From the NCBI RefSeq assembly GCF_001426085.1, contig NZ_LMRR01000001.1:1539-65538 (forward strand): a DNA stretch of 64,000 bases, in the 5' to 3' direction. Of the stretch, positions 45,659-57,773 are shown piece after piece; positions within the stretch are counted from its first letter, which is position 1, and each line of letters opens with the position of its first letter. The notes beneath the pieces were generated by a model that was not told the origin of the DNA, ran no database searches, and was given only the letters and a program-made list of their open reading frames with translations. The stretch is from Rhodococcus sp. Leaf278 (GTDB lineage Bacteria > Actinomycetota > Actinomycetes > Mycobacteriales > Mycobacteriaceae). The translations under genes were made by a program, and so were the position numbers.

Positions 45659-47117
45659 GGCTGAATCGGAGGGTCTCGCGCGAGCCCGACTGCACTCGGA
45701 GCCCCTCGCTGCCGTCTCGCACCGTCTTCTCGCATCCTGGCACCGCAGTCAGCGGTACGGCGTCTCGCTGGACGAGGTTGCTCCGGTCTTCTCGGGCACC
45801 TACGACGGTGAATCCCTCTTCTACCGGTGCGGTCGGGAGGTGCTCGACGGCCTGCGCGACACGTTGGCGAACGAGCCGGTATCGATGATGCTCACCGATG
45901 CCGACGGTCTCGTGCTGGATCGGGTGAGTGCCGACCGCGAGTTGCTCGCCGCCCTCGATCGGGTCCATCTGGCACCCGGGTTCTCGTATGCCGAGGATCA
46001 GACGGGGACCAACGGACTCGCGCTGGCGCTGGCGGATCGGGTGCCCGCGGTGGTCAGAGCCGACGAACACTATTCACTGTCGCTGGCCGGGTACACCTGT
46101 GCGGCTGCTCCGGTGCTCGATCCACTGACCGGCCGGGTCGAGGGGTGCGTCAATCTCACGACGTGGTCGCAGTCGTCGTCGGATCTGCTTCTGGCCCTTG
46201 CTCAATCGGCTGCCGGGAACACCTCGGCCATGATGCTCGCCCGGTCGCAGGGCCAGCATCCTCGGCCGGCCCCGCGCGGTGAGGTCTTTCGGGTCGAGAC
46301 CGCGCACAGCGGAGCGGGATCCGGCATCGTCGACGACCTCTCGCCGGCGTGGCGCAGCGCGTTCGCCACCGCGAGAACGGCTCTCGCCGATCATGGTTCG
46401 GTATTGATGGTCGGTGAGGCAGGGTCCGGTCGAGCCACCGTCCTGGCCCGCGCGCTGCGGGCAGCTCGGCCCCGTGGCCGAATCCTCAGTGCCGGTGCGC
46501 CCGCTGCCCGTGATGTCGAAGCCTGGCTCGACCTGTGGACTCCCGAATTGCCGAAACCCGATACCGCCGTGGTCATTCGTGACGTCGACCGGCTGCCCGC
46601 CCGCGCGGCGGACACGTTGGCGGAACTACTGCGTCGGGCGGGAGCAGGCGTGCCGGTGACCGTGACAGCATCCAACTACGACGACGTGCCGCATGCACTC
46701 GCGGGATTGCTGCGCACGGTCGTCGAATTGCCTGCACTTCGGCACCGACCCGACGACATCGCGCCACTCGCGCTGCATCTGGCGGGCCGGGTGCGCGGCC
46801 GGGCAGTCACGCTGACCGGTGCCGCCGAGCGGGCACTTCGGGAATACGCGTGGCCGGGCAATGTGGCCGAAGTGGCAACGGTGATGCACCACGCGGCGAT
46901 CCGCGCCGACGTCATCGGCATCGAACACCTTCCGCCGGAGGTGCTCTCACACACCACCCATCGGCTCACCCGTATCGAGACGTTCGAGCGCGACGAGATG
47001 ATCCGCGTGCTCACTCGCCCCGGAGTCACGATGAACGAGGCGGCGGAGGAACTGGGCATGAGCCGCGCGACCATCTATCGCAAAAGGGACCGTTACGGCA
47101 TCACGCTTCGATCCTGA
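45657..47117 (+). CDS. AcoR/MimR-like activator with degenerate AAA domain
   Basis: A 486-residue regulator. Residues 1-190 are a GAF-type sensory region (QTGTNGLALAL, DEHYSLSLAGYTCAAAPV). The AAA domain starts with a changed Walker A, GEAGSGRAT, with Arg instead of Lys, and a Walker B of AVVIRDVDRL. The GAFTGA loop that contacts sigma-54 is not found. The Fis-type helix-turn-helix at the C-terminus is MNEAAEELGMSRATIYRKRD. Since actinobacteria generally lack sigma-54, it probably acts with a normal sigma factor. The start is ATG 45657. It is divergent from the amidohydrolase operon. Confidence 0.85.
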   Translation: MAESEGLARARLHSEPLAAVSHRLLASWHRSQRYGVSLDEVAPVFSGTYDGESLFYRCGREVLDGLRDTLANEPVSMMLTDADGLVLDRVSADRELLAALDRVHLAPGFSYAEDQTGTNGLALALADRVPAVVRADEHYSLSLAGYTCAAAPVLDPLTGRVEGCVNLTTWSQSSSDLLLALAQSAAGNTSAMMLARSQGQHPRPAPRGEVFRVETAHSGAGSGIVDDLSPAWRSAFATARTALADHGSVLMVGEAGSGRATVLARALRAARPRGRILSAGAPAARDVEAWLDLWTPELPKPDTAVVIRDVDRLPARAADTLAELLRRAGAGVPVTVTASNYDDVPHALAGLLRTVVELPALRHRPDDIAPLALHLAGRVRGRAVTLTGAAERALREYAWPGNVAEVATVMHHAAIRADVIGIEHLPPEVLSHTTHRLTRIETFERDEMIRVLTRPGVTMNEAAEELGMSRATIYRKRDRYGITLRS

Positions 47118-47135
47118 TCGCTTACGCTCGACCGC

Positions 47136-48089
47136 ATGGCCAGTAGCTCTCCGTCGATCGAGTTGCCGGTCGGTGACCGCATCGTCCGCATCTCCAATCC
47201 CGATCGGGTGTACTTCCCCGAGAGCGGGGCCACCAAGCTGGATCTGGTGAACTACTACCTGAGCGTGGGCGACGGCATCGTGCGTGCGCTGCGGGAGCGC
47301 CCGTGCATGATGCACCGCTTCCCCAAGGGCCTGGCCGGCGACAAGGTGCACCAGAAGCGCGTGCCCAACGGAGCGCCGCCGTGGCTCGAAACCGTTCAGG
47401 TGACGTTTCCCCGCTACAACCGCACCGCCGACGAGCTGTGCGTGACGGAGTTGGCGCACGTGGCCTGGGCCGTGCAGATGTCCACCGTCGAATTCCATCC
47501 GTGGAACAGTCGCCGCGCCGACGTCGAGATGCCCGACGAGTGGCGCATCGACCTCGACCCGATGCCCGACTGCCCTTTCGATCGGGTTCGGCGTGTGGCG
47601 GGGGTGGTGCAGGAAGTGCTGAGTGATCTCGGTGCCGTCGGCTGGCCCAAGACCTCCGGCGGCCATGGTCTGCACATCTACGTTCGGATCGATCCGGCCT
47701 ATGGATTCAAGGACTTACGAAGGGCGGCATTGGCTTTCGCGCGTGAAGTAGAGCGTCGCGCACCGGAGGACGTGACCACGACGTGGTGGCGCAAGGACCG
47801 CGACCCGTCGAAACTGTTCGTGGACTACAACCAGAATGCGCGCGACCACACCATCGCCAGCGCGTATTCGGTGCGCGGAAATCAACAGGCGACGGTGTCG
47901 ACGCCGATCTCGTGGGACGAAGTAGCGAGCGTCGATCCTCGCGAGTTCACGATGTCTACGGTGCCCGCCAGATTCGCGGAGTTGGGTGACCTGCACGCCG
48001 GCATCGACAGTGCAGTGTTCGCGATCGACGAGCTACTCGAGTGGGCGGAGCGCGACGAGCATCAGGGTTTGACGGAGCCCGAAGAGTGA
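47136..48089 (+). CDS. LigD-type polymerase-domain protein
   Basis: A 317-residue archaeo-eukaryotic primase-like polymerase, the polymerase domain of LigD as a single protein. DRVYFPESGATKLDLVNYYLSVGD, the catalytic DLDP motif in WRIDLDPMPD, SGGHGLHIYVR and FVDYNQNARDHTIASAYSVR all match. It could fill gaps with ribonucleotides in non-homologous end joining, as do the stand-alone PolD-like proteins of mycobacteria. No ligase or Ku gene is adjacent. It starts 19 bases behind the activator gene. Confidence 0.9.
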   Translation: MASSSPSIELPVGDRIVRISNPDRVYFPESGATKLDLVNYYLSVGDGIVRALRERPCMMHRFPKGLAGDKVHQKRVPNGAPPWLETVQVTFPRYNRTADELCVTELAHVAWAVQMSTVEFHPWNSRRADVEMPDEWRIDLDPMPDCPFDRVRRVAGVVQEVLSDLGAVGWPKTSGGHGLHIYVRIDPAYGFKDLRRAALAFAREVERRAPEDVTTTWWRKDRDPSKLFVDYNQNARDHTIASAYSVRGNQQATVSTPISWDEVASVDPREFTMSTVPARFAELGDLHAGIDSAVFAIDELLEWAERDEHQGLTEPEE

Positions 48090-48091
48090 TG

Positions 48092-48153
48092 CGCCGAACT
48101 CGCAGTTATGTACGGAAATCCGCTGAAATCCGTACACAACTGCGAGTTCGGCG
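48092..48153. repeat. Near-perfect 25-base inverted repeat
   Basis: Left arm at 48092-48116 begins CGCCGAACTCGCAGTTATGT; the right arm at 48129-48153 ends ACTGCGAGTTCGGCG. The arms match at 24 of 25 positions, with a G-T pair, around a 12-base loop. It lies between the convergent polymerase and argG genes and is followed by AAAAA on the plus strand. It may be a bidirectional terminator, or a palindromic mobile repeat. Confidence 0.75.
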
Positions 48154-48160
48154 GCAAAAA

Positions 48161-50372
<2,212 letters not shown>

Positions 50373-50425
50373 GCAGTGATCCTATCCCGGGGTTGACCTA
50401 CGAGGTGTTCTGCGCCACACTCTAC

Positions 50426-50449
50426 CTGTCAGACAGCCGGACAGCTGGA
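50426..50449. promoter_or_regulatory. Candidate GntR operator upstream of aspA
   Basis: CTGTCAGACAG (50426-50436) is a perfect palindrome and is followed by CCGGACAGCTGG. It lies between the GntR gene and aspA, 24 bases before the aspA start, a normal position for a repressor site. Confidence 0.5.
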
Positions 50450-50472
50450 CACCCCCACCTAGGAGCGCAACT

Positions 50473-51912
50473 GTGGCCGATACCCGTATCGAGAAGGATC
50501 TTCTCGGGGAACGTGACATCCCGACGAGCGTGTATTGGGGAATCCACACTCTGCGAGCCCTCGAGAACTTCCCCATCACCGGGCGTCCGATCTCCACCAA
50601 TGCGCACCTCGTTCGTGGACTCGCGGCGGTGAAGTGGGCGGCCGCATCGGCCAATCAGGACCTCGGGATTCTCGACGCCACCCGTGGGGAGGCGATCCGC
50701 ACGGCGTGCCAGGAAATTCTCGACGGCCAGTGGCACGAGCAGTTCGTCGTCGACGTCATTCAGGGCGGCGCGGGCACCTCGACCAACATGAACGCCAACG
50801 AGGTCATCGCGAACCGTGCCCTGGAGATCCTCGGGCATCCGCACGGCGACTACAGCATGCTGCACCCCAACGAGCACGTGAACGCATCGCAGTCCACCAA
50901 CGACGTGTACCCGACGTCGGTCAACATCGCGACCATCTTCGCCGTGCACGAGCTCATCGCCTCGATGAAGATATTACGAGATTCGTTCTCCCGCAAAGCA
51001 AGCGAGTTCGCGACCGTCGTCAAGATGGGCCGCACCCAGCTACAGGACGCGGTGCCGATGACCCTCGGGCAGGAGTTCGGTACCTATGCGATCATGATCG
51101 ACGAGGACTGCTCACGGCTCGAAGAAGCCGCACTGCTCGTCCACGAGATCAATCTTGGAGCCACCGCCATCGGCACCGGCCTCAACGCGCCCGCCGGCTA
51201 CACCGAATCGGCCGTCGCGCACCTGCGCACCATCACCGGCCTGCCGCTCGTCACCGCGACGGATCTCATCGAGGCGACTCAGGACGTCGGGCAGTTCGTA
51301 CATCTGTCCGGTGTGCTCAAGCGCGTGGCAGTGAAGCTGTCGAAGATCTGCAACGACCTGCGCCTGCTGTCCTCCGGTCCGCGGGCCGGATTCAACGAGA
51401 TCAATCTGCCGCCGATGCAGGCGGGTTCGTCGATCATGCCCGGCAAGGTGAATCCCGTCATTCCCGAGGTTCTCAACCAGGTTGCCTACGAGGTGATCGG
51501 GCACGACGTCACCATCACGATGGCCGCCGAGGCAGGGCAGCTGCAGCTCAACGCATTCGAGCCGATCATCGTCAAATCCCTGTCCGACGGTATGGCGCAC
51601 CTGAGTGCCGCCTGCCGCACCGTCGCGCATCGGTGCGTCGACGGCATCACTGCCAACGTGGATCTGTTGCGCGAGCGCGTCGAGAACTCGATCGGTCTGG
51701 TCACCGCTCTCAGCCCGTATCTCGGATACGTCGAATCCACCGCCATTGCCCAGGAAGCACTGGTCAGTGGCCGCAATGTCGTCGATCTTGTGCTCGAGAA
51801 AGGGTTGCTGGCGCGCGAGGAGCTGGATCGACTGCTGAGCCCCGAGCATCTCGCGAACCTGCGGGTCGCTCCCACCGAGCATTCGGTTGCTCCCGAGACA
51901 TCGACGAGGTGA
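50473..51912 (+). CDS. aspA: Aspartate ammonia-lyase
   Basis: A 479-residue enzyme of the aspartase/fumarase family that splits aspartate into fumarate and ammonia. The signature [11 protein letters not shown] is present near residue 317, with [10 protein letters not shown] and [12 protein letters not shown] for the substrate site and catalytic region. The start is GTG 50473, with AGGAG at 50461-50465. In an operon with a permease and an asparaginase, aspartase is more likely than fumarase. The gene is the first of aspA-ansP-ansA. Confidence 0.92.
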   Translation: MADTRIEKDLLGERDIPTSVYWGIHTLRALENFPITGRPISTNAHLVRGLAAVKWAAASANQDLGILDATRGEAIRTACQEILDGQWHEQFVVDVIQGGAGTSTNMNANEVIANRALEILGHPHGDYSMLHPNEHVNASQSTNDVYPTSVNIATIFAVHELIASMKILRDSFSRKASEFATVVKMGRTQLQDAVPMTLGQEFGTYAIMIDEDCSRLEEAALLVHEINLGATAIGTGLNAPAGYTESAVAHLRTITGLPLVTATDLIEATQDVGQFVHLSGVLKRVAVKLSKICNDLRLLSSGPRAGFNEINLPPMQAGSSIMPGKVNPVIPEVLNQVAYEVIGHDVTITMAAEAGQLQLNAFEPIIVKSLSDGMAHLSAACRTVAHRCVDGITANVDLLRERVENSIGLVTALSPYLGYVESTAIAQEALVSGRNVVDLVLEKGLLAREELDRLLSPEHLANLRVAPTEHSVAPETSTR

Positions 51913-51916
51913 CGCG

Positions 51917-53350
51917 ATGAGCACAGAGAACCCGACCCAGAAGCAGTCCTTCAACGAAGAGGATCTGGGATATCGAAAAGAGCTGGCTCCGCGCCAAATT
52001 CAGATGATCGCCATCGGCGGCGCGATCGGTACCGGACTGTTCATGGGCGCCGGCGGACGGCTCCGCGACGCCGGTCCCGCGTTGGTTCTGGTGTACGCGC
52101 TGTGTGGATTCTTCGCATTCCTGATCCTGCGCGCGCTGGGTGAGCTGGTGATGCACCGACCGTCATCAGGATCATTCGTGTCGTACTCGCGCGAATTCTT
52201 CGGGGAGAAAGTCGCTTTCGCAGCCGGCTGGCTGTACTGGATGAACTGGGCGATGACGGCGGTTGTCGATGTCACCGCCGTGGCGCTGTACATGAATTTC
52301 TTCAAGAAGTACTGGGCGCCACTGGGCGACGTCGACCAATGGGTGTTCGCGCTCGCAGGCCTGGTGCTCGTGCTCGGTTTGAATCTGGTGTCGGTCAAAG
52401 TCTTCGGTGAGCTCGAATTCTGGTTCGCGCTCATCAAAGTCGTTGCGCTGGTGACTTTCTTGGCGATCGGCACCTACTACGTCATCTTCGGCACGCCCAT
52501 CGACGGGCAGGAGCCGGGTCTGAGTGTGCTCACCGACAACGGGGGTCTCATCCCCAACGGATTGCTGCCGGCGATCGTGGTGATCCAGGGCGTCGTGTTC
52601 GCCTACGCCTCGATCGAGCTCGTCGGCACCGCAGCCGGGGAGACGCAGAACCCCGAGAAGGTCATTCCCAAGGCGATCAACACCGTCATCGTCCGCATCG
52701 TCGTGTTCTACGTCGGCTCGGTGCTGTTGCTCTCACTTCTGCTGCCGTACAACGCCTATCAGGCCGGCGAGAGTCCGTTCGTGACGTTCTTCGGAGCGAT
52801 CGATGTCGACGGTGCCGACGCGATCATGAATCTCGTCGTCCTCACCGCGGCACTGTCCTCCCTCAATGCCGGGCTGTACTCCACCGGACGCATCCTGCAC
52901 TCGATGGCCGTCGCCGGCTCGGCACCGAAATTCGCGGCCCGGATGAACAAGTCGGGGGTGCCGTACGGCGGTATCGCATTGACGTCGGTGGTGACATTGC
53001 TCGGCGTCGTGCTCAATGCCGTCGTGCCGGCGCAGGCATTCGAGATCGTGCTCAACCTCGCTGCGCTCGGCATCATCAGCGCATGGGCCGTGATCGTGGC
53101 GTGCCAACTGAAGTTCTGGTCGCTGTCCAAGACCGGCGCGGTCACCCGACCTGCATTCCGACTGTTCGGTGCGCCGTACACCGGATACGCAACGCTAGGC
53201 TTCTTGGCGTGTGTACTCGTGCTGATGGCCTTCGACAAACCCGTGGGAACCTGGACGGTGGCGTCGATCCTGCTCATCGCTCCGATGCTCATCGGAGGTT
53301 GGTACCTGTGCCGCAACAGAATTCGAGAGGTAGCAGCGCGAAGTGAGTGA
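51917..53350 (+). CDS. ansP: L-asparagine permease
   Basis: A 477-residue, 12-helix transporter of the amino-acid transporter group. Helix 1 holds [17 protein letters not shown], and [14 protein letters not shown] [21 protein letters not shown] marks helix 6 (quoted in part). Position between aspartase and asparaginase genes indicates asparagine (and perhaps aspartate) uptake. It starts four bases after aspA stop, and its end overlaps the asparaginase start by eight bases. It is a close relative of the permease encoded at 36893. Confidence 0.92.
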   Translation: MSTENPTQKQSFNEEDLGYRKELAPRQIQMIAIGGAIGTGLFMGAGGRLRDAGPALVLVYALCGFFAFLILRALGELVMHRPSSGSFVSYSREFFGEKVAFAAGWLYWMNWAMTAVVDVTAVALYMNFFKKYWAPLGDVDQWVFALAGLVLVLGLNLVSVKVFGELEFWFALIKVVALVTFLAIGTYYVIFGTPIDGQEPGLSVLTDNGGLIPNGLLPAIVVIQGVVFAYASIELVGTAAGETQNPEKVIPKAINTVIVRIVVFYVGSVLLLSLLLPYNAYQAGESPFVTFFGAIDVDGADAIMNLVVLTAALSSLNAGLYSTGRILHSMAVAGSAPKFAARMNKSGVPYGGIALTSVVTLLGVVLNAVVPAQAFEIVLNLAALGIISAWAVIVACQLKFWSLSKTGAVTRPAFRLFGAPYTGYATLGFLACVLVLMAFDKPVGTWTVASILLIAPMLIGGWYLCRNRIREVAARSE

Positions 53351-54227
53351 GCATGTCGCCTTGTTGACCACCGGTGGAACGATCGCCAGTAGTCGCGACG
53401 AGCACGGGGTGTCTCGGCCGGTGGCCGGTGCAGGGATAGATCTCGAGGGTGTGCGGGTGCGTGAGGTGATGTCGAAGGACAGCTCCGCTCTGGACTTCTG
53501 GGATCTCGACACCATTCGCACTGCAGTGGCGGGCGCATTGACCGAGGACGGTTGCGTCGGAGTGGTGGTGCTGCACGGAACCGACACGATGGAGGAGTCG
53601 GCCCTCTACGTCGATCTGTTCCACGACGACGAGCGTCCGGTGGTGTTCACCGGTGCGCAGCGCACGGCCGATCATCCCGATCCGGACGGGCCGGGAAACA
53701 TTGCCGCGGCGGTGGCGGCAGCGCAGTCCGAACGCGGTGTGCTGATCGCCTTCGGTGGACGGTTGCTGCCGGCTCGCGGTGCGATCAAGATGCACACCAC
53801 CGAGCTCGACGCGTTCCGCTCTGCCGCGCTCCTTCGGCCGAAACCCCTGCAGTGGAAGCCCGTTGCCGGGATCAGGGTCGACGTCGTCGCGTTGTATCCG
53901 GGTGCCGACGGCGTCCAGATCGATGCCTGCGTCGACGCCGGGGCGTCGGGCATCGTGCTCGAGGCACTGGGCTCGGGGAACACAAACGCCCGTGTTGTCC
54001 GCGCGGTGAAGCATGCGGTGGACGCCGGGGTGCACGTGGTCGTCACGACGCGGGTGCCGTTCGGTGAGACCTCGCCGACGTACGGCGGCGGCGGAGGTGG
54101 GCATGATCTGCTGAATGCGGGTGCGGTGTTCTCACGGGAACTGCGCGCGGGGCAGGCACGTATTCAGTTGGCGGCGCTGATTGCATCGGAAGCAAGTGCG
54201 ATGGTTGTCCACAATTCGTTCTCGTAG
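53343..54227 (+). CDS. L-asparaginase
   Basis: A 294-residue type I/II asparaginase that hydrolyses asparagine to aspartate and ammonia. The two catalytic Thr motifs are visible: [11 protein letters not shown] near the N-terminus and [13 protein letters not shown] near residue 80. No signal peptide is seen, so it is cytoplasmic. The start is GTG 53343, overlapping ansP by eight bases. Product aspartate would then be deaminated by AspA, so the operon takes asparagine to fumarate and two ammonia. Confidence 0.92.
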   Translation: MSEHVALLTTGGTIASSRDEHGVSRPVAGAGIDLEGVRVREVMSKDSSALDFWDLDTIRTAVAGALTEDGCVGVVVLHGTDTMEESALYVDLFHDDERPVVFTGAQRTADHPDPDGPGNIAAAVAAAQSERGVLIAFGGRLLPARGAIKMHTTELDAFRSAALLRPKPLQWKPVAGIRVDVVALYPGADGVQIDACVDAGASGIVLEALGSGNTNARVVRAVKHAVDAGVHVVVTTRVPFGETSPTYGGGGGGHDLLNAGAVFSRELRAGQARIQLAALIASEASAMVVHNSFS

Positions 54228-54246
54228 ACGGAAAACCGTCTGCGGA
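54225..54246 (+). terminator. Possible terminator after the asparaginase gene
   Basis: AGACGG-AAAA-CCGTCT forms a six-base-pair hairpin overlapping the stop codon region of the asparaginase gene. It is short and lacks a T-tract, so it is a weak candidate. Confidence 0.35.
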
Positions 54247-54301
54247 CGCAAATAGTGGACACTCAGCGCACCACGGAAGCCTGAGATGGTCGCCGTTCGA
54301 G

Positions 54302-55108
54302 CTACAGCTCCGACTCGCCCCAGGACTCAACGCGTAATTCGTCACCGATCGACACGGTTCCTTCCTCGATCACCGAGAACTTGGAACCGAACGCGACGCC
54401 CTTCTGCCGACCTCGGCGGTAGTCACCCAGGGTGCGCAGTGGTTCGGGGCCGCCCCGCTCACCGGTGGTCTGCTCGACCGTGGTGACGGCGCAGCGGATG
54501 GCCAGTTTGGTGTAGGCGAGGCGCGCGGACCCGATCTCGACCTCGCGAAGCTCGTCCTCCCGGTGCGGTTCTTCCCCTCCGTCGAGAACGATGTTGGGGC
54601 GAAATCGATCCATCGGCAGTGCGACGTCGAGTCGGGAGTTGAGACCGGCCAGCGTGGCGGTCGAGAGGATGTGCACGGCGGCGCTGTCGGCGAATTGTGC
54701 TGACCCGGGCGAGATTCCATCGGTGACTCGGCCGTGGTCGCGCGGGGCAGCGACCAGCCTCGACGGTTCTCCGATCACCTCGGCGAGCCAGGCGGCGACC
54801 TCGTCGCCCTGGTCGATACCGTGCATCGGTGCGCGAAACATCGTGATGTCCCGCGCCTCGGAGTCTCGGTCCACCGGCACGGTCACCGAACCGGTCGTCG
54901 CATGCGAGAGGGTCAACGTTCCGTCACCCACCGAGCATCGAACGACCGCGAGAAGGGGATCGGTGCGTTGACTGCGAAAAGCGCCGTCTTCGTCGACGAT
55001 CATGAATGCTCGATCGTGTTCGAGACCGGTGGCACTCACGTGGGCCGAATCCAGTGCGACACCTGCGCATCCCTTGACGGGGTAGGTGACGAGAGACGAT
55101 ATGCGCAC
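54302..55108 (-). CDS. MOSC-domain protein
   Basis: A 268-residue protein with an N-terminal MOSC_N beta-barrel (ISSLVTYPVKGCAGVALD) and a C-terminal MOSC domain (FRPNIVLDGGEEPHREDEL, LAIRCAVTTVEQTTGERG). The Cys in IRCAVTT is the usual Mo-cofactor ligand of mARC/YcbX-type proteins. They reduce N-hydroxylated compounds with a molybdenum cofactor. Here there is no ferredoxin domain, so an external electron donor would be needed. The start is GTG 55108. It is divergent from the nicotinamidase gene. Confidence 0.85.
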   Translation of the reverse strand: MRISSLVTYPVKGCAGVALDSAHVSATGLEHDRAFMIVDEDGAFRSQRTDPLLAVVRCSVGDGTLTLSHATTGSVTVPVDRDSEARDITMFRAPMHGIDQGDEVAAWLAEVIGEPSRLVAAPRDHGRVTDGISPGSAQFADSAAVHILSTATLAGLNSRLDVALPMDRFRPNIVLDGGEEPHREDELREVEIGSARLAYTKLAIRCAVTTVEQTTGERGGPEPLRTLGDYRRGRQKGVAFGSKFSVIEEGTVSIGDELRVESWGESEL

Positions 55109-55129
55109 GCGTCGAGGATACTGGGCTCC

Positions 55130-55702
55130 ATGACACGTGCTCTGTTGATAGTGGATGTGCAGAACGATTTCACCGAGGGCGGCGCGCTCGCGGTGAGCGG
55201 CGGCGCGGAGGTCGCCCGCAAGGTGAGCGCTTACCTTGCGCGCCACGGTGACGAGTACGACCTCGTGGTGTCCTCGCGTGATTGGCACGATGCGGAGGGC
55301 GACAACGGTGGACACTTCGCGACCGATGCCGCCCCGGATTTCGTCACCACGTGGCCGGTGCACTGCGTAGCGGGCACGGTCGGCGCCGAGTATCACCCCG
55401 ATTACGTGACCGGTTCGGTCGACGTGCACGTCTACAAGGGGCAGGGGAAACCGTCGTACTCGGCGTTCGAGGGTGTCACCGAGGACGGGACACCCCTCGC
55501 CGAGATACTCACCGCCAACGAGGTCACTGCCCTCGACGTCGTCGGACTTGCGACCGACTACTGCGTGCTGGCGTCGGCGAAAGACGCTGTGGCCGAGAAG
55601 CTCGACGTCCGCGTTCTCACCGACCTCGTTGCGGGAGTTGCGCCCGAGACCTCCGCTGCGGCCCTGGACGATCTGCGAAAGTCCGGCGCGGCGGTGGTCT
55701 AA
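55130..55702 (+). CDS. pncA: Nicotinamidase
   Basis: A 190-residue isochorismatase-fold enzyme that converts nicotinamide to nicotinate for NAD salvage. The catalytic triad is Asp9 (VDVQNDF), Lys103 (VYKGQGK) and Cys145 (TDYCV). SSRDWHDAEGDNGGHF and TWPVHCVAGT are also typical, the first holding metal-binding His. The same enzyme family activates pyrazinamide in mycobacteria. The ATG at 55130 is 21 bases from the divergent MOSC gene. Its last four bases overlap the end of the next gene on the other strand. Confidence 0.92.
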   Translation: MTRALLIVDVQNDFTEGGALAVSGGAEVARKVSAYLARHGDEYDLVVSSRDWHDAEGDNGGHFATDAAPDFVTTWPVHCVAGTVGAEYHPDYVTGSVDVHVYKGQGKPSYSAFEGVTEDGTPLAEILTANEVTALDVVGLATDYCVLASAKDAVAEKLDVRVLTDLVAGVAPETSAAALDDLRKSGAAVV

Positions 55703-56304
55703 CTGTCGATCGTCGTGGTGATGGTGGTGACCGACGGTGCCGCCGGGGTGCTGCCGAAGCCGAAGGTCACCGGGGGAGTGACGGGGGTGAGCGATCCGAG
55801 GTCCTTGCCCTGCCACGATGCCGAGACGTCGGTGACCCGATGTTGGCCGCGCGCACCGTAATACTCGCGTCGGCCCCCACCGGCGCTGCCGCGGGTGCGT
55901 ACGCCGCGCAGTATCACTCGTGCGATGGGATCGCTGATCGCGCAGAACCACGGTGCCGTCGACACTGCATCGGGGACGAGGCGCAACGCGCGGCCGAGCA
56001 CGGTGGGCCCGGCAACGCGAATTCTCACCGACAGATCACCGGCCCGCACCGAGCGCCAATTGTCGGGTTCCGCCGAGAACGTCACCGGTACCAGCTCGGT
56101 GGAGTCGAAGGTGTATGTCGCGGTGACGAATTCCCTGACGTCCTCGTTGGGCGCTATCAGCAGACGTTGCCCGTCGGCGAATTGGACCATGACGTCGGTG
56201 AACTCGCCGAGCGGCGACCGCGTCCAATGCCCGACGACGATTCGCACACCTGACGCCGTGCCTACCCCGTAGATCTCCCCGTGAAACCGTGATCTGGTCA
56301 TCAT
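55699..56304 (-). CDS. Conserved hypothetical protein
   Basis: A 201-residue soluble protein that I do not recognise. It is rich in beta-strand-like segments (GVRIVVGHWTRSPLGEFTDVMVQFADG) and has a Thr/Pro/Ser-rich C-terminus. There is no signal peptide or membrane helix. Two possible starts, ATG 56304 and ATG 56301. It converges with the nicotinamidase gene and diverges from zwf. It is probably real, as its codon use and length resemble its neighbours. Confidence 0.6.
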   Translation of the reverse strand: MMTRSRFHGEIYGVGTASGVRIVVGHWTRSPLGEFTDVMVQFADGQRLLIAPNEDVREFVTATYTFDSTELVPVTFSAEPDNWRSVRAGDLSVRIRVAGPTVLGRALRLVPDAVSTAPWFCAISDPIARVILRGVRTRGSAGGGRREYYGARGQHRVTDVSASWQGKDLGSLTPVTPPVTFGFGSTPAAPSVTTITTTIDS

Positions 56305-56360
56305 CCACCCTCATCGTCGGCACTGTGCGCTCCCAAACTCTGCGGTGCATAGTGGAGGTC

Positions 56361-57773
56361 ATGGCGTCCTCGCAACCCACTGTATTCGTCCTGTTCGGCG
56401 CAACCGGAGACCTCGCGAAGCGAATGGTCCTGCCGTCGTTCTACCAACTTCACCTCGAGGGCCTACTGCCCGAGAAATGGATCCTGATCGGCAACGGTCG
56501 CAAGGACTCGTCCGACGACGAGTTCCGCGATCATGTCCGTAGCGTTCTCGACGAGTTCGCCGAGAACGTGGCCGAGGACGATTGGTCTGCGTTTTCCGAG
56601 CGAATCCGCTTCGCGGGCAACGGCTTCACCGTCGATGATCCCGGTAAGTTGCCCGACGTCGTCGCCGAGGTGAAGAAGGACATCGGTGACGACGCCCAGT
56701 TGGTGCACTACATCGCATTGCCGCCGAGCACCTTCGTCGATTACACGAAGGCCCTTGGGACACACGATCTCGCCGATGGTGCCCGGGTGGTGTACGAGAA
56801 GCCCTTCGGCACCTCGCAGAAGAACTTCGAGGAACTCGACAAGGCCGTCCACGAGGTCGTCGACGAAAAACAGGTCTATCGAATCGATCACTTCCTCGGC
56901 AAGGAAGCGACGCAGAACCTGCACGTGGCGCGGTTCGCCAACGGAATGATCAGTGGCATCTGGAGCGCCGAGCACGTGGCGCAGGTGCAGATCGACGTGC
57001 CCGAGACCCTCGACATCGACGATCGCGCCGAGTTCTACGACGCCACCGGCGCAGTGCTGGACATGCTCGTCACCCACCTGTTCCAGGTTGCGGCCGAGGT
57101 GGCAATGGAGCCGCCGGCATCGTTGAAGGCAGATGATCTGCAAGCCGCTCGCGAGACCGTGATCGGTCGGTTCCGGCCGCTCGACACCGCCGAGGTGGTT
57201 CTCGGTCAGTACGACGGTTACCGCGACGTCGAGGGCGTCGACGATAATTCGTCCGTCGACACGTTCGTGGCGGCGAAGTTGTGGGTCGATACCGACCGCT
57301 GGCGTGGGGTTCCGTTTCTGCTCCGCACCGGAAAGATGTTGGGGGTGAGCCAACAGCGCGTCTCGTTGGTGTTCCGCAAGCCGGCCGACAGTCCGCTGGG
57401 CGAGCTGCCGGAGGACGGCGCGGTGCTCTCGTTCGACCTCTCCGGCGACGGCAGCATCGACATCGCCATGACGGTCAAGGAGCCGGGTCCCGATTTCGAC
57501 CTGTCGGTCGGACACCTGGCGCTCCCACTCGAGTCGGTGCCCGATGCCGAGCCGCTCAGCCCGTACGCGCGCCTGATTCTCGACGTGCTCAGCGGCGATC
57601 GTTCGCTGTTCACCCGGCCCGACGGCTTGGCACACGTGTGGGACGTGGCCGCACCGTTGTTGGACAATCCGCCGACGGTGCAGAGTTACGCACCCGGTTC
57701 GATGGGACCCGCCGCGGCCGACGACCTTGCGGCACCATGCGGTTGGTTGATCACCGGGAAGAGCGAGGACTGA
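56361..57773 (+). CDS. zwf: Glucose-6-phosphate dehydrogenase
   Basis: A 470-residue enzyme that oxidises glucose-6-phosphate to 6-phosphogluconolactone with NADP. The NADP fold begins FVLFGATGDLAKRMVLPS; the active-site motif is RIDHFLGKEATQN near residue 175, and YEKPFG near 155. Length is slightly shorter than the 490-510 residues usual for bacterial Zwf. It is isolated from tal, tkt and opcA. The start ATG 56361 has GGAGG two bases upstream; GTG 56352 is an alternative. Confidence 0.93.
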   Translation: MASSQPTVFVLFGATGDLAKRMVLPSFYQLHLEGLLPEKWILIGNGRKDSSDDEFRDHVRSVLDEFAENVAEDDWSAFSERIRFAGNGFTVDDPGKLPDVVAEVKKDIGDDAQLVHYIALPPSTFVDYTKALGTHDLADGARVVYEKPFGTSQKNFEELDKAVHEVVDEKQVYRIDHFLGKEATQNLHVARFANGMISGIWSAEHVAQVQIDVPETLDIDDRAEFYDATGAVLDMLVTHLFQVAAEVAMEPPASLKADDLQAARETVIGRFRPLDTAEVVLGQYDGYRDVEGVDDNSSVDTFVAAKLWVDTDRWRGVPFLLRTGKMLGVSQQRVSLVFRKPADSPLGELPEDGAVLSFDLSGDGSIDIAMTVKEPGPDFDLSVGHLALPLESVPDAEPLSPYARLILDVLSGDRSLFTRPDGLAHVWDVAAPLLDNPPTVQSYAPGSMGPAAADDLAAPCGWLITGKSED

